From assembly GCA_036563245.1 (NCBI GenBank), contig DATCMU010000042.1, positions 24,060 through 88,059 on the forward strand: a DNA stretch of 64,000 nt, in the 5' to 3' direction. The DNA comes from DATCMU01 sp036563245 (GTDB lineage Bacteria > Pseudomonadota > Alphaproteobacteria > Rhizobiales > Devosiaceae). The translations under genes were made by a program, and so were the position numbers. The notes beneath the pieces are model-generated. The model was not told the DNA's origin. It saw only the letters and a program-made list of their open reading frames with translations, and made no database searches. Shown here piece after piece: positions 33,418 through 43,042 of this stretch; the stretch's first letter is position 1, and each line of letters begins with the position of its first letter.

Positions 33418-35394
33418 CTAGAGCGTGATGCGGTAGGAGCCGAAGCCATCGGCGGCGGCGCCGACGAATTCGATCTTGACCGCGGTCACGTCTGCCAGAT
33501 GCTCCTGTGCCTTTGGGCCGGTCTCGAACAGCACCGTGGTGTCGGCCAGCGGGGCCAGCGACCAGTTGCTGTCGGCCTTGGGGTTGATGGTGCCCTTGTC
33601 GTGGATATAGCGCACCAGCACGTCGCGGTTGGTATCGGGCCCGAGGAACACGATGGCGTCGGAATTGACGCCGGGGAAGTTGCCGCCGCCGCCGGCACGG
33701 TAGTTGTTGGTGGCGACGATGAACTTCTGGGCCGGGTCGATCGGCTTGCCCTGATACATCAGGTCGACGATGCGGCTGGCGTCGGCGTTGATGACATTGC
33801 CCTTGCCGTCATACTTGGAGGGCTGGGATACGTCGATCTTGTAGGTAACGCCGTCGATCACGTCGAAATTGTAGGAGGGGAAGTCGTTGTTGATCAGCGG
33901 CTGGTCCTTCGATCCGGGCGTGATCTGGTTGAAGATGCCCGCCGAGCGCTCCAGCCATTCCTTGACGGTGGCGCCGGTGATTTCGACCGCCCGCACCGTG
34001 TTGGGATAGAGGTAGAGATCGGCGACGTTCTTGATGGCGACCGGGCCGACCGGCACGTCGGTGTAATAGTCCGGGCCACCGCGTCCGCCGGCCTTGAACG
34101 GGGCGGCGGCGGAGAGGATGGGCAGGCCTTCCCACTGGGTGCCCTTCATCATCTGCTCGATGTACCAGGTCTGGGCGTTGGAGACGACCTGGACGCTCGG
34201 ATCGTCGGCCACCAGTGCAAAGTAGGAGTGCAGGGGCGCGGCGGTCTGCCCCACGGGGCGGCGGACATAGGCAAGGGTTGCCTCGTGGTCGGCTTTCACC
34301 GGCTCCTCGACCGCGGCCACGTCGGCGACCAGGGCTACGTTCTTGCCGTCCTTGCGCTCGTAGATCGGGCGCGCCTCGGAGGTGTGGGAGACGATCTTCC
34401 ACGAATTGCCGTCGCGTTCGAGCAGCAGGTCGATCAGGCCCATGTGCGAGCCCCAGAAGCCGGCCATCACCGCGGGCTTGCCCATCAGGGTGCCGTTGTC
34501 GATGTCCGCGCCCTCGATGCCAGAGAAGTTGGGGCCGGGGAACACCAGGTGCTGGTGGCCGGTAAACACCACGTCGATGCCGGGCACGCCGGCGAGATAG
34601 AGCGAGGCGTTCTCCATCATGTCGGTCTGGGCGCCGTCGATGCCCGAATGCGAAAGCGCGACGATGATGTCCGCGCCCTGTTCCTTCATCACCGGCACAT
34701 AAGCCTCGGCAGTCTTGACGATGTCGCGGGTGATGACCTTGCCGGCGAGGTTGGCGTTGTCCCAGATCATGATCTGGGGCGGCACGAAGCCGATGAAGCC
34801 GATCTTGACGGTCTGGGTCTGGCCGCCGCCGTCCTTGATCTGCTTTTCAACGATGCGGAAGGGGGGCAGCATTGTCTTGTCCTTGAGCGGATCGTCGCTG
34901 GTCAGCGAGGCGCCCATGACAAGGTTTGCGCAAACGATGGGGAAGTTGGCGCCAGCAAGGGCGCGGTTCATGAAATCGAGGCCATAATTGAATTCGTGGT
35001 TGCCCACGGTGCCGACCTCGTAGCCCAGCGTATTCATGGCGGCCATCATGGGGTGCAGGTCGCCATCCTTGAAGCCGCGCTCATAGGCGACGTAATCGCC
35101 CATGGGGTTGCCCTGGATCAGGTCGCCATTGTCGACCAGGATCGAATTTGTCGCCTCGGCCCGGATATTGCCGATCAGCGACGCGGTGCGGGCCAGGCCC
35201 ATGGTGTCGCTGGGGGCGTCGGCGTAATAGTCATAAGGATAGATCGCGACATGGATGTCGGTGGTCTCCATGATGCGCAGATGGGCCTGGTTGTTGGCCG
35301 CAAGCGCGGCGAACGGGTGCATGACGATAAGCGCGCCGGCCCCCGCCGTGCCCGCAAGAAAGGCGCGGCGTGAAATACTTGAATACATGGTCAT
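33418..35394 (-). CDS. cpdB: 2',3'-cyclic-nucleotide 2'-phosphodiesterase / 3'-nucleotidase
   Basis: A 658-aa periplasmic enzyme releasing phosphate and nucleosides from cyclic and 3'-nucleotides. A twin-arginine signal opens the protein (ISRRAFLAGTAGAG). The metallophosphatase domain has TTDIHVAIYPYDYY, DNGDLIQGNPMG, GNHEFNYG and FTGHQHLVFPG. The C-terminal nucleotidase domain has NNYRAGGGGNFPG. A Pho-box-like site lies 112 nt upstream, matching one upstream of phoX, so PhoB control is likely. Confidence 0.95.
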   Translation of the reverse strand: MTMYSSISRRAFLAGTAGAGALIVMHPFAALAANNQAHLRIMETTDIHVAIYPYDYYADAPSDTMGLARTASLIGNIRAEATNSILVDNGDLIQGNPMGDYVAYERGFKDGDLHPMMAAMNTLGYEVGTVGNHEFNYGLDFMNRALAGANFPIVCANLVMGASLTSDDPLKDKTMLPPFRIVEKQIKDGGGQTQTVKIGFIGFVPPQIMIWDNANLAGKVITRDIVKTAEAYVPVMKEQGADIIVALSHSGIDGAQTDMMENASLYLAGVPGIDVVFTGHQHLVFPGPNFSGIEGADIDNGTLMGKPAVMAGFWGSHMGLIDLLLERDGNSWKIVSHTSEARPIYERKDGKNVALVADVAAVEEPVKADHEATLAYVRRPVGQTAAPLHSYFALVADDPSVQVVSNAQTWYIEQMMKGTQWEGLPILSAAAPFKAGGRGGPDYYTDVPVGPVAIKNVADLYLYPNTVRAVEITGATVKEWLERSAGIFNQITPGSKDQPLINNDFPSYNFDVIDGVTYKIDVSQPSKYDGKGNVINADASRIVDLMYQGKPIDPAQKFIVATNNYRAGGGGNFPGVNSDAIVFLGPDTNRDVLVRYIHDKGTINPKADSNWSLAPLADTTVLFETGPKAQEHLADVTAVKIEFVGAAADGFGSYRITL

Positions 35395-35505
35395 GATGAC
35401 CTCTCCCTTTGGCTGTTCCAGGATTCACGAAGTCCGCTCGCCGCCCCGGCCCTGGGGAAGGGCGTGACGACGATACCCTCGGTTCGTGGTCCTTGAACTA
35501 AAGTT

Positions 35506-35523
35506 GTAACGCCGTCGTGACAG
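35506..35523 (-). promoter_or_regulatory. Pho-box-like site upstream of cpdB
   Basis: Minus strand CTGTCAC-GACG-GCGTTAC, two 7-nt half sites 4 nt apart as in PhoB boxes. It agrees with the phoX site at 51187-51204 in 13 of 18 positions. Confidence 0.6.
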
Positions 35524-35638
35524 CGCCACAACGAAATTTGTCCAAACGGTCAAAAACTGTTGTGAATCAGGGCGGACCGTGGCGCGGGGCCGCCGACGCG
35601 TCTAATGTGGCGCCTGGACACAGGGAGAAAACGGCCTC

Positions 35639-36541
35639 ATGCGGTGGCGTGGACGGGAACGCAGCAGCAATATCGAAGACCGCCGGTCGGCGGGTGGCGG
35701 GTTCGGCCGAATGGGGGGCATGGGCGGCGCTGGTCCGCGCATCAGGATCGGGCGCGGCGGGGGCATCGGCGGCCTGGCGCTGGTACTCGGCATCGTGGTG
35801 GTCTCGATGATGCTTGGCATAGATCCCAGCCAGATCCTGAGCGGCGACCTGAGCGGCCTTCGAACGGGCGGCACGATCGCGCGGCCGGCGCCTTCTGCCG
35901 GGGATGACGAGCTTGCCGCGTTCGTCAGCGTGGTGGTCAAGGATACCGAGGATACCTGGGGCGCGGTGTTCAGCCAGAATTCGCTGACCTACACACCGCC
36001 AAAGGTGGTGCTTTTTTCCGGGACGACTTCGGCGGCCTGCGGGGTGGCAAGCGCATCGACCGGCCCGTTCTATTGTCCGGCTGACCGCAAGGTCTATATC
36101 GACCTGAGCTTTTACGACCAGCTGCGCCGTCAATTCGGCGCGCCGGGCGATTTCGCGGAAGCCTATGTGCTTGCCCACGAAATCGGGCATCATGTGCAGA
36201 ACCTGATCGGGGTGCTGCCTGCGTTCAACAAGGCGCGGGCCGGCATGTCGAAGACCGAGGCGAATGCCTATTCGGTGCGGGTGGAGTTGCAGGCGGACTG
36301 TTACGCCGGGGTCTGGGCGCACAGCGCCAATGCAGAGGGCCTGCTGGAAAAAGGCGACCTGGAGGAAGCGCTGAACGCCGCGTCGCGGATCGGCGACGAC
36401 ACGCTGCAGAAGCAGGCGCAGGGATATGCGGTGCCCGACAGCTTCACCCACGGAACCTCGGCGCAGCGGGTGAAATGGTTCCGGGTGGGCTATGCCAATG
36501 GCAATCCGGGCGCCTGCGACACGTTCAGCGGTTCGGATTAG
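35639..36541 (+). CDS. Neutral zinc metallopeptidase, YpfJ family
   Basis: A 300-aa protein of the KPN_02809/YpfJ group. The N-terminal cytoplasmic part is glycine/arginine-rich (GGGFGRMGGMGGAGPR), followed by one membrane helix (GLALVLGIVVVSMMLG) and a zinc-protease domain with AHEIGHHVQNLIG. The C-terminus has RVELQADCYAGVWAH with the third ligand. Substrate unknown. Its end overlaps the converging ATP-grasp gene by 17 nt. Confidence 0.92.
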   Translation: MRWRGRERSSNIEDRRSAGGGFGRMGGMGGAGPRIRIGRGGGIGGLALVLGIVVVSMMLGIDPSQILSGDLSGLRTGGTIARPAPSAGDDELAAFVSVVVKDTEDTWGAVFSQNSLTYTPPKVVLFSGTTSAACGVASASTGPFYCPADRKVYIDLSFYDQLRRQFGAPGDFAEAYVLAHEIGHHVQNLIGVLPAFNKARAGMSKTEANAYSVRVELQADCYAGVWAHSANAEGLLEKGDLEEALNAASRIGDDTLQKQAQGYAVPDSFTHGTSAQRVKWFRVGYANGNPGACDTFSGSD

Positions 36542-37826
36542 GGCGCGCGGCCATGTTTGACGGGCCGCGCCGCGGCTTGCCTGGCGATCGGCCCACAAGG
36601 CGCGCCAGGGAACCGAGATAGGCGTCGAGCGTGGGGCGCGGATCGCGCCACGACCAGGTGAGATGCATGTCGGCGCGCAGCGCGGACACGAGCAGGCGCA
36701 GGGAGGCAAGAGGTATTGCAAGGCCGCGCAGGCTCCCGTTGCGAAGGGACGCAAGAAGGCCGCCAAGTTCACCGTGCGTCCAAACATACCGAAGGCCAAT
36801 TTGGCCCTCGCGCCAGGGCTCGGCATCGGCAGCATCCGCGGCCAGCGCGATGGCGAGTTGGGTCAGCCCCAGTCCAGCGCGTTCGGCAAGGGCGTGATTG
36901 CCATCGATGCGTGGATTGATCTCGAGGAAGTTGACCTCGCCATCCGCGTCGACCATGAACTGGGCACAGCCGATGCCATTGTAGCCGAGCTTCTCGATGA
37001 GGGCGCGCGTGTAGCCGGTCAATGCGGGGTCGGGGGGGATGGTGACGCCTGCAACCGCGAGGCCGCTGCCATCCGCACGGTCGGTGCGCGATGTCCGCTC
37101 GATCATGAGGCGGATCATTTGTGCGTGCCGCGCGGCGAAATAGGCGTTGTAGCGGTCGCCTGACACGCAGCGCTGCACCATGAGGTCGGGCTGGCCGTCC
37201 GGCCATCCGGTCAACTGGCGCCGCAGGTCGTCCGCGTCGCGGGCGAGAATGATCTTGTCATCGCCAATTCGCCGCCCGGATGCGTTGGGCTTGACCACGA
37301 CTGGCCAACCGATGTCCCGGGCCGCGGCGAACAGGGTGTCGATGTTGTCGACAACCCGGTAGGGCGCCACCGGCACGCCGGCGTCGCGGGCAAGATCGAA
37401 TGCCTTGGCCTTGGCCAGGAGGGTATTGACCGAATGGGCGTCGGTGACCGCGTAGACCACGTGCGCCGGCAGGTCGGCGCGGCGGGCGGTGACGAAGCGT
37501 ACATAGTCCTCGGCAACGGGATAGACGACGGAAATGTCCGGGCGCCGTGCAAGCAGCCGATTGAGGGCGGCGGCGAGCGCCTCGGGATCGTCGGCGGCCG
37601 GATGTGCCCAGGTTTCATCGCAGGCGCGCGAGTTCTCGGCCCCGCCGTGAAGGTCGTCCGCAACCCCGACAATGACATGGAAATCAAGCGCCTTGAGCGC
37701 GCGCGCGCAGGCGATCGTGGCGCGATAGTTGCCGAGCAGGAGCACGCTGCCCGCGCTTCTCGCGGCGCGCGATTTGCTGCTTTGTGCGGTGATGGCAGAC
37801 AAGGTATGCCTCGAAAATTCTTGCAT
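36525..37826 (-). CDS. ATP-grasp domain protein (carboxylate-amine ligase-like)
   Basis: A 433-aa enzyme. A Rossmann-like N-domain (SVLLLGNYRATIACARALKALDF) precedes an ATP-grasp fold: PVVVKPNASGRRIGDD for ATP, LMVQRCVSGDRYNAYF, and NFLEINPRIDGNHALAE with the Mg-binding Glu/Asn. The layout resembles carbamoyl-phosphate synthase halves and PylC-like ligases that join a carboxylate to an amine. No biosynthetic neighbours point to a substrate. Start at 37826 (MQEFSRHTLS); the N-terminus before SVLLLG is poorly conserved. Confidence 0.8.
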   Translation of the reverse strand: MQEFSRHTLSAITAQSSKSRAARSAGSVLLLGNYRATIACARALKALDFHVIVGVADDLHGGAENSRACDETWAHPAADDPEALAAALNRLLARRPDISVVYPVAEDYVRFVTARRADLPAHVVYAVTDAHSVNTLLAKAKAFDLARDAGVPVAPYRVVDNIDTLFAAARDIGWPVVVKPNASGRRIGDDKIILARDADDLRRQLTGWPDGQPDLMVQRCVSGDRYNAYFAARHAQMIRLMIERTSRTDRADGSGLAVAGVTIPPDPALTGYTRALIEKLGYNGIGCAQFMVDADGEVNFLEINPRIDGNHALAERAGLGLTQLAIALAADAADAEPWREGQIGLRYVWTHGELGGLLASLRNGSLRGLAIPLASLRLLVSALRADMHLTWSWRDPRPTLDAYLGSLARLVGRSPGKPRRGPSNMAARPNPNR

Positions 37827-37918
37827 TACCTTGCCAAAGTGCGCGCGGCGGCACGGCGGGTCCACTGCAACTGGTGCGCAGGGTTAATGCTGCGTCTGCG
37901 CGGCGAGCCGGGGGCGGA

Positions 37919-38212
37919 TTATCCCTCGAATCCCTCAACGATGACGAAGGTGCCGTGGCTGGCGGCGGTGCGCAGGCCGATCAAGGTCTGGTAGGCATCG
38001 GAATGGTAGGCGTCCAAGGCCTGTTCGTAGGTGGGAAACTCGACGACCACGTGGCGCGAGGGGGCATCGCCCTCGACGCCCTCATACCGGCCGCCCCGGG
38101 TGAGGAAGCGCGCGCCCCGTTCTGCGAGGAACGGACGGACCCGGCCTGAGTATTCGGCATATCGCTCGGGATCGGTGACGGTCAGTCCCACGATCCAGTA
38201 TCCCTTGCCCAT
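37919..38212 (-). CDS. DUF1330 domain protein
   Basis: A 97-aa ferredoxin-like alpha/beta barrel protein. The signature is complete: GYWIVGLTVTDPERYAEY at the start and HVVVEFPTYEQALDAYHSDAYQ in the second half. Members are dimeric and of unknown function. It is the only gene between cytochrome b561 and the ATP-grasp gene, on the same strand as both. Confidence 0.9.
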   Translation of the reverse strand: MGKGYWIVGLTVTDPERYAEYSGRVRPFLAERGARFLTRGGRYEGVEGDAPSRHVVVEFPTYEQALDAYHSDAYQTLIGLRTAASHGTFVIVEGFEG

Positions 38213-38289
38213 CGACGTCGCTCCCGGTTGCCGGCCCGGGCAACGCTAGAGATGCGAGGCCGCCGGCGCAAGACTTGCGCAGCCCGGCG

Positions 38290-38775
38290 TCACCCCAGCC
38301 CCAGCATGCGGCGCAGGACGTCGCTCCTGTAGACGAAGTGCTGCACCAGCGCCCCCGCCACATGAACCGCGATGAGCGCCAGTATCGCCTTCTCGGCGAT
38401 CGAATGCACCAGCGCGGGTTGGGAGAGACCGAAGAACCAGGCTGTGATGCCCGATGCCGCCATCAGCAGCAAGAAGACATAGAACAGGCCATGCACAAGC
38501 GCCGCCAGCATGCGGAGCGCGGGGTGTTCCTTTTCGGGCAGGGCCGGCACGCCCCGCGTGAACCGCAGCCACAGCCGCCAGATCACCAGGATGCCGATGG
38601 CCAGGCCGATCAGGGCGTGCAGGTTGAAACTGGGTTCGTTGGCAACCACGCCTTTCATGCGGTCCAGCCAGACCTGCTTGATGCCGTCATGAAAAAGGAT
38701 CTGGAAGAAGACCAGGAGGGCGATGGCCCAGTGCAAGCCGATCTGGGTTTTCGAGTAGGTCTGCGGATTTGCCAT
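38290..38775 (-). CDS. Cytochrome b561 family protein
   Basis: A 161-aa four-helix membrane protein binding two b-type haems. Helix starts and haem histidines are in QIGLHWAIALLVFFQILFH, FNLHALIGLAIGILVIW, ALVHGLFYVFLLLMAASG and ALIAVHVAGALVQHF. Members move electrons from the quinone pool to superoxide or other acceptors; the partner is unknown. It begins MANPQTYSKTQ, a usual b561 opening. Confidence 0.92.
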   Translation of the reverse strand: MANPQTYSKTQIGLHWAIALLVFFQILFHDGIKQVWLDRMKGVVANEPSFNLHALIGLAIGILVIWRLWLRFTRGVPALPEKEHPALRMLAALVHGLFYVFLLLMAASGITAWFFGLSQPALVHSIAEKAILALIAVHVAGALVQHFVYRSDVLRRMLGLG

Positions 38776-39001
38776 CGCGGTTCCTGACGCAAAAGGTGAT
38801 CTGGCTTGCTGGCTAGCACGCTCCGGGCGCCGACGGCATGACCGAGATCAAGCAATTGGCGAAGCGCGAAATGCAATGCCGGCCGATTCACGCAAGGGCG
38901 CACGCGATTTGCGAAAACCGTGTTTCGCCATGGCAAGAAGCGCGGCATTTCCCCGCCAACGACGCCGGGACGGTCCCGGCCATACTCGGGGAAAACACGA
39001 A

Positions 39002-39514
39002 ATGAACACCTCCATCGTCATCGCCAATGTCATCCATTCCACGCCCGTCTGGGTCTGGTTCGTCCTTGCCGCGGTCATTGTGCTGGGGCTGCAACGGACG
39101 CAGGCGCGCACCGTCACGGTCAGCCGGATCGTGCTTCTGCCGCTGCTCATGTTCGTGATGATGGTATCGTCGGTCTTCACCACCACATCGCCCGACTTCG
39201 TCCTGCCGGTCTTCGCGGTCGCCCTTGCGGTGGGCGCAGGGTTCGGCAACAAGCTCGGCCAGGCGAGCGGCGCGCGCGCCGGCGAGGCGCCCGGTACGAT
39301 CCGGGTCGAGGGCGAGTGGTGGTCGCTGGCGCTGGTGCTCGGCGCCTTCGTGCTGCACTACGCGTTCAACGTGGTGGAAGCGACCGATGCAACGCTTGCG
39401 GCATCCGACGGGTTCGTGCTGGTTCGCACGCTTTTGCTCAGCGCTTTGGGCGGTATCTTCGCGGGCCGGGCGGCGACAGTGGTGTGGCTGGGCACCCGCC
39501 CGGTTTCGGCCTGA
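39002..39514 (+). CDS. Small membrane protein, DUF6622-like
   Basis: A 170-aa protein with about five membrane segments, starting MNTSIVIANVIHSTPVWVW, followed by LQRTQARTVTVSRI. The HSTPVWVW opening and R-T-Q/R-T-V motif match the DUF6622 group; function unknown. The start is the ATG at 39002; the frame is open for 42 codons upstream but that part looks random. Confidence 0.72.
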   Translation: MNTSIVIANVIHSTPVWVWFVLAAVIVLGLQRTQARTVTVSRIVLLPLLMFVMMVSSVFTTTSPDFVLPVFAVALAVGAGFGNKLGQASGARAGEAPGTIRVEGEWWSLALVLGAFVLHYAFNVVEATDATLAASDGFVLVRTLLLSALGGIFAGRAATVVWLGTRPVSA

Positions 39515-39517
39515 GGA

Positions 39518-40723
39518 TCAGGCCGCGTCGCTGGTGTGCTCGGGAAGCTGCGGCAGCCCCTTGTCCTTGCGCACCAGGTTGAGGAAGCGCGTGAACAGGT
39601 AATGCGCGTCGTGCGGGCCGGGCGAGGCTTCTGGGTGGTATTGCACCGAGAAGATCGGCCGGTCCTCTACCGTTAGGCCGCAATTGGAGCCGTCGAACAG
39701 CGACTTGTGCGTTTCCACCACGCCTGCCGGCAGGCTTTCGGTATCGACCGCGAAGCCATGGTTCATCGAGGTGATCTCCACCTTGCCGGTGGTGAGATCC
39801 TGAACCGGATGGTTGGCGCCGTGATGGCCCTGGTGCATCTTCACCGTCTTGCCGCCAAGGGCGAGCCCGAGCAACTGGTGGCCAAGGCAGATGCCGAAGA
39901 TCGGCTTGCCGGTTTCCATAAGCGCCTTGATGGTGGGCACGGCATATTCGCCGGTCGCGGCGGGGTCGCCGGGGCCGTTGGAGAGGAAAATACCGTCGGG
40001 ATTGTGGGCCAGCACTTCCTCGGCGGTGGCGCTGGCGGGCACTACGGTCACCCTGGCGCCCTGATCGGCCAGGCAGCGCAGGATGTTGCGCTTGGCGCCG
40101 AAATCGATGGCGACGATGTGGAACTGCGGATCGGCAAGGCGGCCATAGCCTTCGTTCCAGACCCAGGAGGTCTCGTCCCAGGCGTAGGTCTGGGCGGTGG
40201 TGACTTCCTTTGCCAGGTCCAGCCCCTCAAGGCCGGGAAATTCGGCAAGCGCCCTGGCAATCGCGGCCTCGTCGAAGCGGCCGTCGGGGGCGTGGGCGAT
40301 TACGGCATTGGCCATGCCCTTTTCGCGGATGCGGGCCGTCAGCGCGCGGGTGTCGATGCCGGTGATGCCCACGATGTTGCGGGCCTTGAGCCAGGCGTCG
40401 AGCCGCTGCGCGGCGCGGTAATTGGCCGGGTTGGTGATGTCGGCCCGCAAGACGCAGCCGCGCACCCCGGACAGGGCGGCCATGTTGACCGTCTCGATGT
40501 CCTCGTCATTGGCGCCGACATTGCCGATATGGGGGAAGGTGAAGGTGACGATCTGCCCGGCATAGGAGGGATCGGTGAGGATTTCCTGGTAGCCGGTGAT
40601 CGCGGTGTTGAAGCACACCTCGCCCGCCGAACAGCCCACCGCCCCGACGCCCAACCCCTCGATACGGGTGCCATCCTCGAAAACCAGAACGGCAGTCGCG
40701 GGGGATTGTTGCCAGCCGGTCAC
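39518..40723 (-). CDS. carA: Carbamoyl-phosphate synthase small (glutaminase) subunit
   Basis: A 401-aa subunit that releases ammonia from glutamine for CarB. The N-terminal domain holds GEVCFNTAITGYQEILTDPSYAGQ. The class I glutaminase has Cys in FGICLGHQLLGLALGG and the His-Glu pair in VQYHPEASPGPHD. No conserved ATG is available; a GTG at 40723 with GGAG about 9 nt upstream gives a normal length and is chosen. Divergent from the yqeY-like gene. Confidence 0.95.
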   Translation of the reverse strand: MTGWQQSPATAVLVFEDGTRIEGLGVGAVGCSAGEVCFNTAITGYQEILTDPSYAGQIVTFTFPHIGNVGANDEDIETVNMAALSGVRGCVLRADITNPANYRAAQRLDAWLKARNIVGITGIDTRALTARIREKGMANAVIAHAPDGRFDEAAIARALAEFPGLEGLDLAKEVTTAQTYAWDETSWVWNEGYGRLADPQFHIVAIDFGAKRNILRCLADQGARVTVVPASATAEEVLAHNPDGIFLSNGPGDPAATGEYAVPTIKALMETGKPIFGICLGHQLLGLALGGKTVKMHQGHHGANHPVQDLTTGKVEITSMNHGFAVDTESLPAGVVETHKSLFDGSNCGLTVEDRPIFSVQYHPEASPGPHDAHYLFTRFLNLVRKDKGLPQLPEHTSDAA

Positions 40724-40918
40724 GGGCGCTCTCCATGGGATGATGTGGGCACGGAATTTCGCGGACACTATGCCAAGCACATGCGCAGGTCAACATGCGC
40801 AGTGACATTGAAATTCCTTGTATTTCAATGGTTTAATCATTTGGCGCTGCAAGTGTTGGCAGCGCGGGAGGATTTGGGTATAGGCTTTGCGCTTGGCAAG
40901 CGTCCAAATGGAGGTCCC

Positions 40919-41371
40919 ATGCGCGACGAGATCAACGCTGCACTTTCGGCGGCGATGAAGGCGCGGCAGACACGCCGGATGACGACCCTGAGGCTGATCA
41001 ACGCCGCGATCAAGGACCGCGACATCGATGCCCGGGGCGAGGGGCGGGAGCCGGTCTCGGACGATGACATCCTCCAGATCCTGCAGAAAATGGTCAAGCA
41101 GCGCGAGGAATCCATCGCGGTCTATGACGGCGCGGGGCGTTCCGACCTTGCCGCCCAGGAGCGCGAGGAAGTGGAGATCATCCGCGAATTCCTGCCCAAG
41201 CCGCTGGGCGAGGAAGAAGTGAAGGCCGCCATCGCCGAGGTTATCTCGGAGACGGGCGCAGAGGGCCTGCGGGACATGGGCAAGGTGGTCAATGCCCTCA
41301 AGGAGCGCTATCCGGGCCGCATAGACGTTTCCAAATGCGCCAGGCGCGTGAAGGAAGCGCTGGGCGGCTGA
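40919..41371 (+). CDS. GatB/YqeY domain protein
   Basis: A 150-aa helical protein opening MRDEINAALSAAMKARQTRRMTTLR, with the YqeY signature DDDILQILQKMVKQREESIAVY and EFLPKPLGEEEVKAAI. It resembles the tRNA-binding tail of GatB, but its role is unsettled. The ATG at 40919 has GGAGG 7 nt before it. In alphaproteobacteria the carA - yqeY - dnaG - rpoD order recurs, here with two inserted genes. Confidence 0.93.
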   Translation: MRDEINAALSAAMKARQTRRMTTLRLINAAIKDRDIDARGEGREPVSDDDILQILQKMVKQREESIAVYDGAGRSDLAAQEREEVEIIREFLPKPLGEEEVKAAIAEVISETGAEGLRDMGKVVNALKERYPGRIDVSKCARRVKEALGG

Positions 41372-41472
41372 CGAAGGCGTTTGCGCCAGTTTACGCGTCG
41401 CCAAACGGGCCCGCCTGTCCAGACCATCTGGCTCCAGCGGCGTTTCAGGATTCCGCGATTGGGGAGGAGGCA

Positions 41473-41925
41473 ATGGCTGGACGATCGACCGAAGAGCTGA
41501 GGGATCGGCTGGCCGGGACATGGTGGCTGGTCAGCCGGATCGATCGTGCCGGCGACGGAACCATTCGGCAGGATCCGGCGCTGGGTTCGGACCCCCTCGG
41601 GATACTGACCTATACAAGAGATCGGTTTGCCGCGCAGTTCATGAAGCGGGACCGTTCATCGGCCAACACGGTCGATCCGGCCGGTTCGGGCCGCAACAAC
41701 ACCAGCGCGGTGGGCGGATACGACGCCTATTTCGGGCAATACCGCATCGGTGAAGAGGGGCAGGTCATGCACAGGCTCGAGGGGGCACTGACCGCCGCCA
41801 ATGTCGGGCAGGAGTTCGCCCGCGGCCTGCATGTCGACGGCGACAAGCTGACCATAGTCCTCGAGACCGCTACACAGGAGGGCGAGCCGGTCACCCGCAC
41901 CCTGACCTGGGATCGCATCGGCTAG
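41473..41925 (+). CDS. Lipocalin-like domain protein
   Basis: A 150-aa single-domain protein with the lipocalin-like-2 pattern: LAGTWWLVSRIDRAGDGTI, LGILTYTRDRFAAQFMKRDR and a late GDKLTIVLETATQEGEPVTRTLTWDRI. No signal peptide, so probably cytoplasmic. Ligand unknown. A strong GGGAGGAG ribosome site precedes the ATG. Its stop overlaps that of the converging hydrolase by 4 nt. Confidence 0.85.
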   Translation: MAGRSTEELRDRLAGTWWLVSRIDRAGDGTIRQDPALGSDPLGILTYTRDRFAAQFMKRDRSSANTVDPAGSGRNNTSAVGGYDAYFGQYRIGEEGQVMHRLEGALTAANVGQEFARGLHVDGDKLTIVLETATQEGEPVTRTLTWDRIG

Positions 41926-42725
41926 CCTGCCTGAAGGCCGCGCGGTGCGTTCGGCCCGTCGAGGAATCGCAAGGCGGTGGCGGTGAAGGGGATTTCGGCA
42001 TCGTAGATCGGCGCGTGCTCGCCGCCCGGTATGATCCAAAGCCTCGCGTCCCGGATCGACCGGTAGAGGCCCACCGCGATTTCGACCGGAAAGAAGCGGT
42101 CGCGGTCGCCGTGCACGATCAGCGTGCGGGCGGTGATCGCCGCAAGGTCGTGTGCCGAAAAATTCATATCGTCGTGGTCGTCTCCCAGCGTGTTGAACCG
42201 GGCAATCAGCTGGCGCACCTGTTCGTCGCCGCGTTTGGCGCATTCGCGATACATCTCCCGGACCTCGCGCGGCATGGTCTCGAACGAGGCATTGCGCATG
42301 ATGGCCCGAGCCTGTTCAGGGAAGTGGGTGGTGGCGCTGACCAGCACCATCGCGTCCATGCTTTGGGGCCGGCGCGTCGCCATGTGCAACAGCGTCATGC
42401 CGCCTGAACTGATACCCATGGCCGAAAAGCGAGTGATCCCCAGCCTGTCGGTCAGCGCCAGCACGTCATCTGCCGCCTGCCGGTGCGTGAACCTCTCGCC
42501 CGGATCGGTGGAGCGGCCATGGCCGCGCAGGTTCACCACGATCAGGCGATGGCATTCGGCCAGGGCGGCCGCGAAGGGCAGCCAGTTCTGCCCGCAGCCG
42601 CCGAACCCGTGCAGGAGGACCAGCGGCGACCCTGTCCCGTAGTCCTCGTAGTGGATCTCCGCGCCGTTGATCTCGGCGGCTCGCCCGCCGGCGGTGGTCT
42701 GCGCGGGTGCGTAGGGCGTTGCCAT
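41922..42725 (-). CDS. Alpha/beta hydrolase
   Basis: A 267-aa hydrolase: oxyanion loop LLHGFGGCGQNW, nucleophile elbow MGISSGG (Ser), acid in IVHGDRDRFFPVE and a C-terminal histidine in GGEHAPIYDAEI. It belongs to the broad esterase/dehalogenase fold; substrate unknown. The start MATPYAPAQTTAGG at 42725 was chosen because the preceding 47 in-frame residues are arginine-rich and unconserved. Confidence 0.88.
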   Translation of the reverse strand: MATPYAPAQTTAGGRAAEINGAEIHYEDYGTGSPLVLLHGFGGCGQNWLPFAAALAECHRLIVVNLRGHGRSTDPGERFTHRQAADDVLALTDRLGITRFSAMGISSGGMTLLHMATRRPQSMDAMVLVSATTHFPEQARAIMRNASFETMPREVREMYRECAKRGDEQVRQLIARFNTLGDDHDDMNFSAHDLAAITARTLIVHGDRDRFFPVEIAVGLYRSIRDARLWIIPGGEHAPIYDAEIPFTATALRFLDGPNAPRGLQAG

Positions 42726-43042
42726 GCGGGGGACCTTGTTTGACGGCGAGATGGGTGGCGGATTGGCGGTGCGACACTTGCATGGCTCGCCAGGTGGTTG
42801 CCTGCGGCGGTTTCGATACTTCGTCACTCTAACCCCGGCACAGTCGCGGCGAGCAATCTTTTTCAAGGAACGCGGCCGCGATCCCGGCAGTTATCGCCCC
42901 TCCGGATCGCGAACGGCAACCCTGCGACAGCACGAGTACCCGCCGGCGCGCTGCGGCGCCGCGGTTGACGAGATCGGGCGGCGTGGGGCGAGATCTGCCT
43001 CGTCGCCATGAAATCTCTTGCGCCGCCGACGCTGCGCGCTGG

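Noticed and set aside
33340..35373. A 677-codon plus-strand frame opposite cpdB
   Set aside because: It is the antisense of a clear CpdB gene and has no motifs; a GC-codon shadow.
39707..40918. A long plus-strand frame joined in frame to the yqeY-like gene
   Set aside because: The first 400 codons are antisense to carA. The family N-terminus and ribosome site place the true start at 40919.
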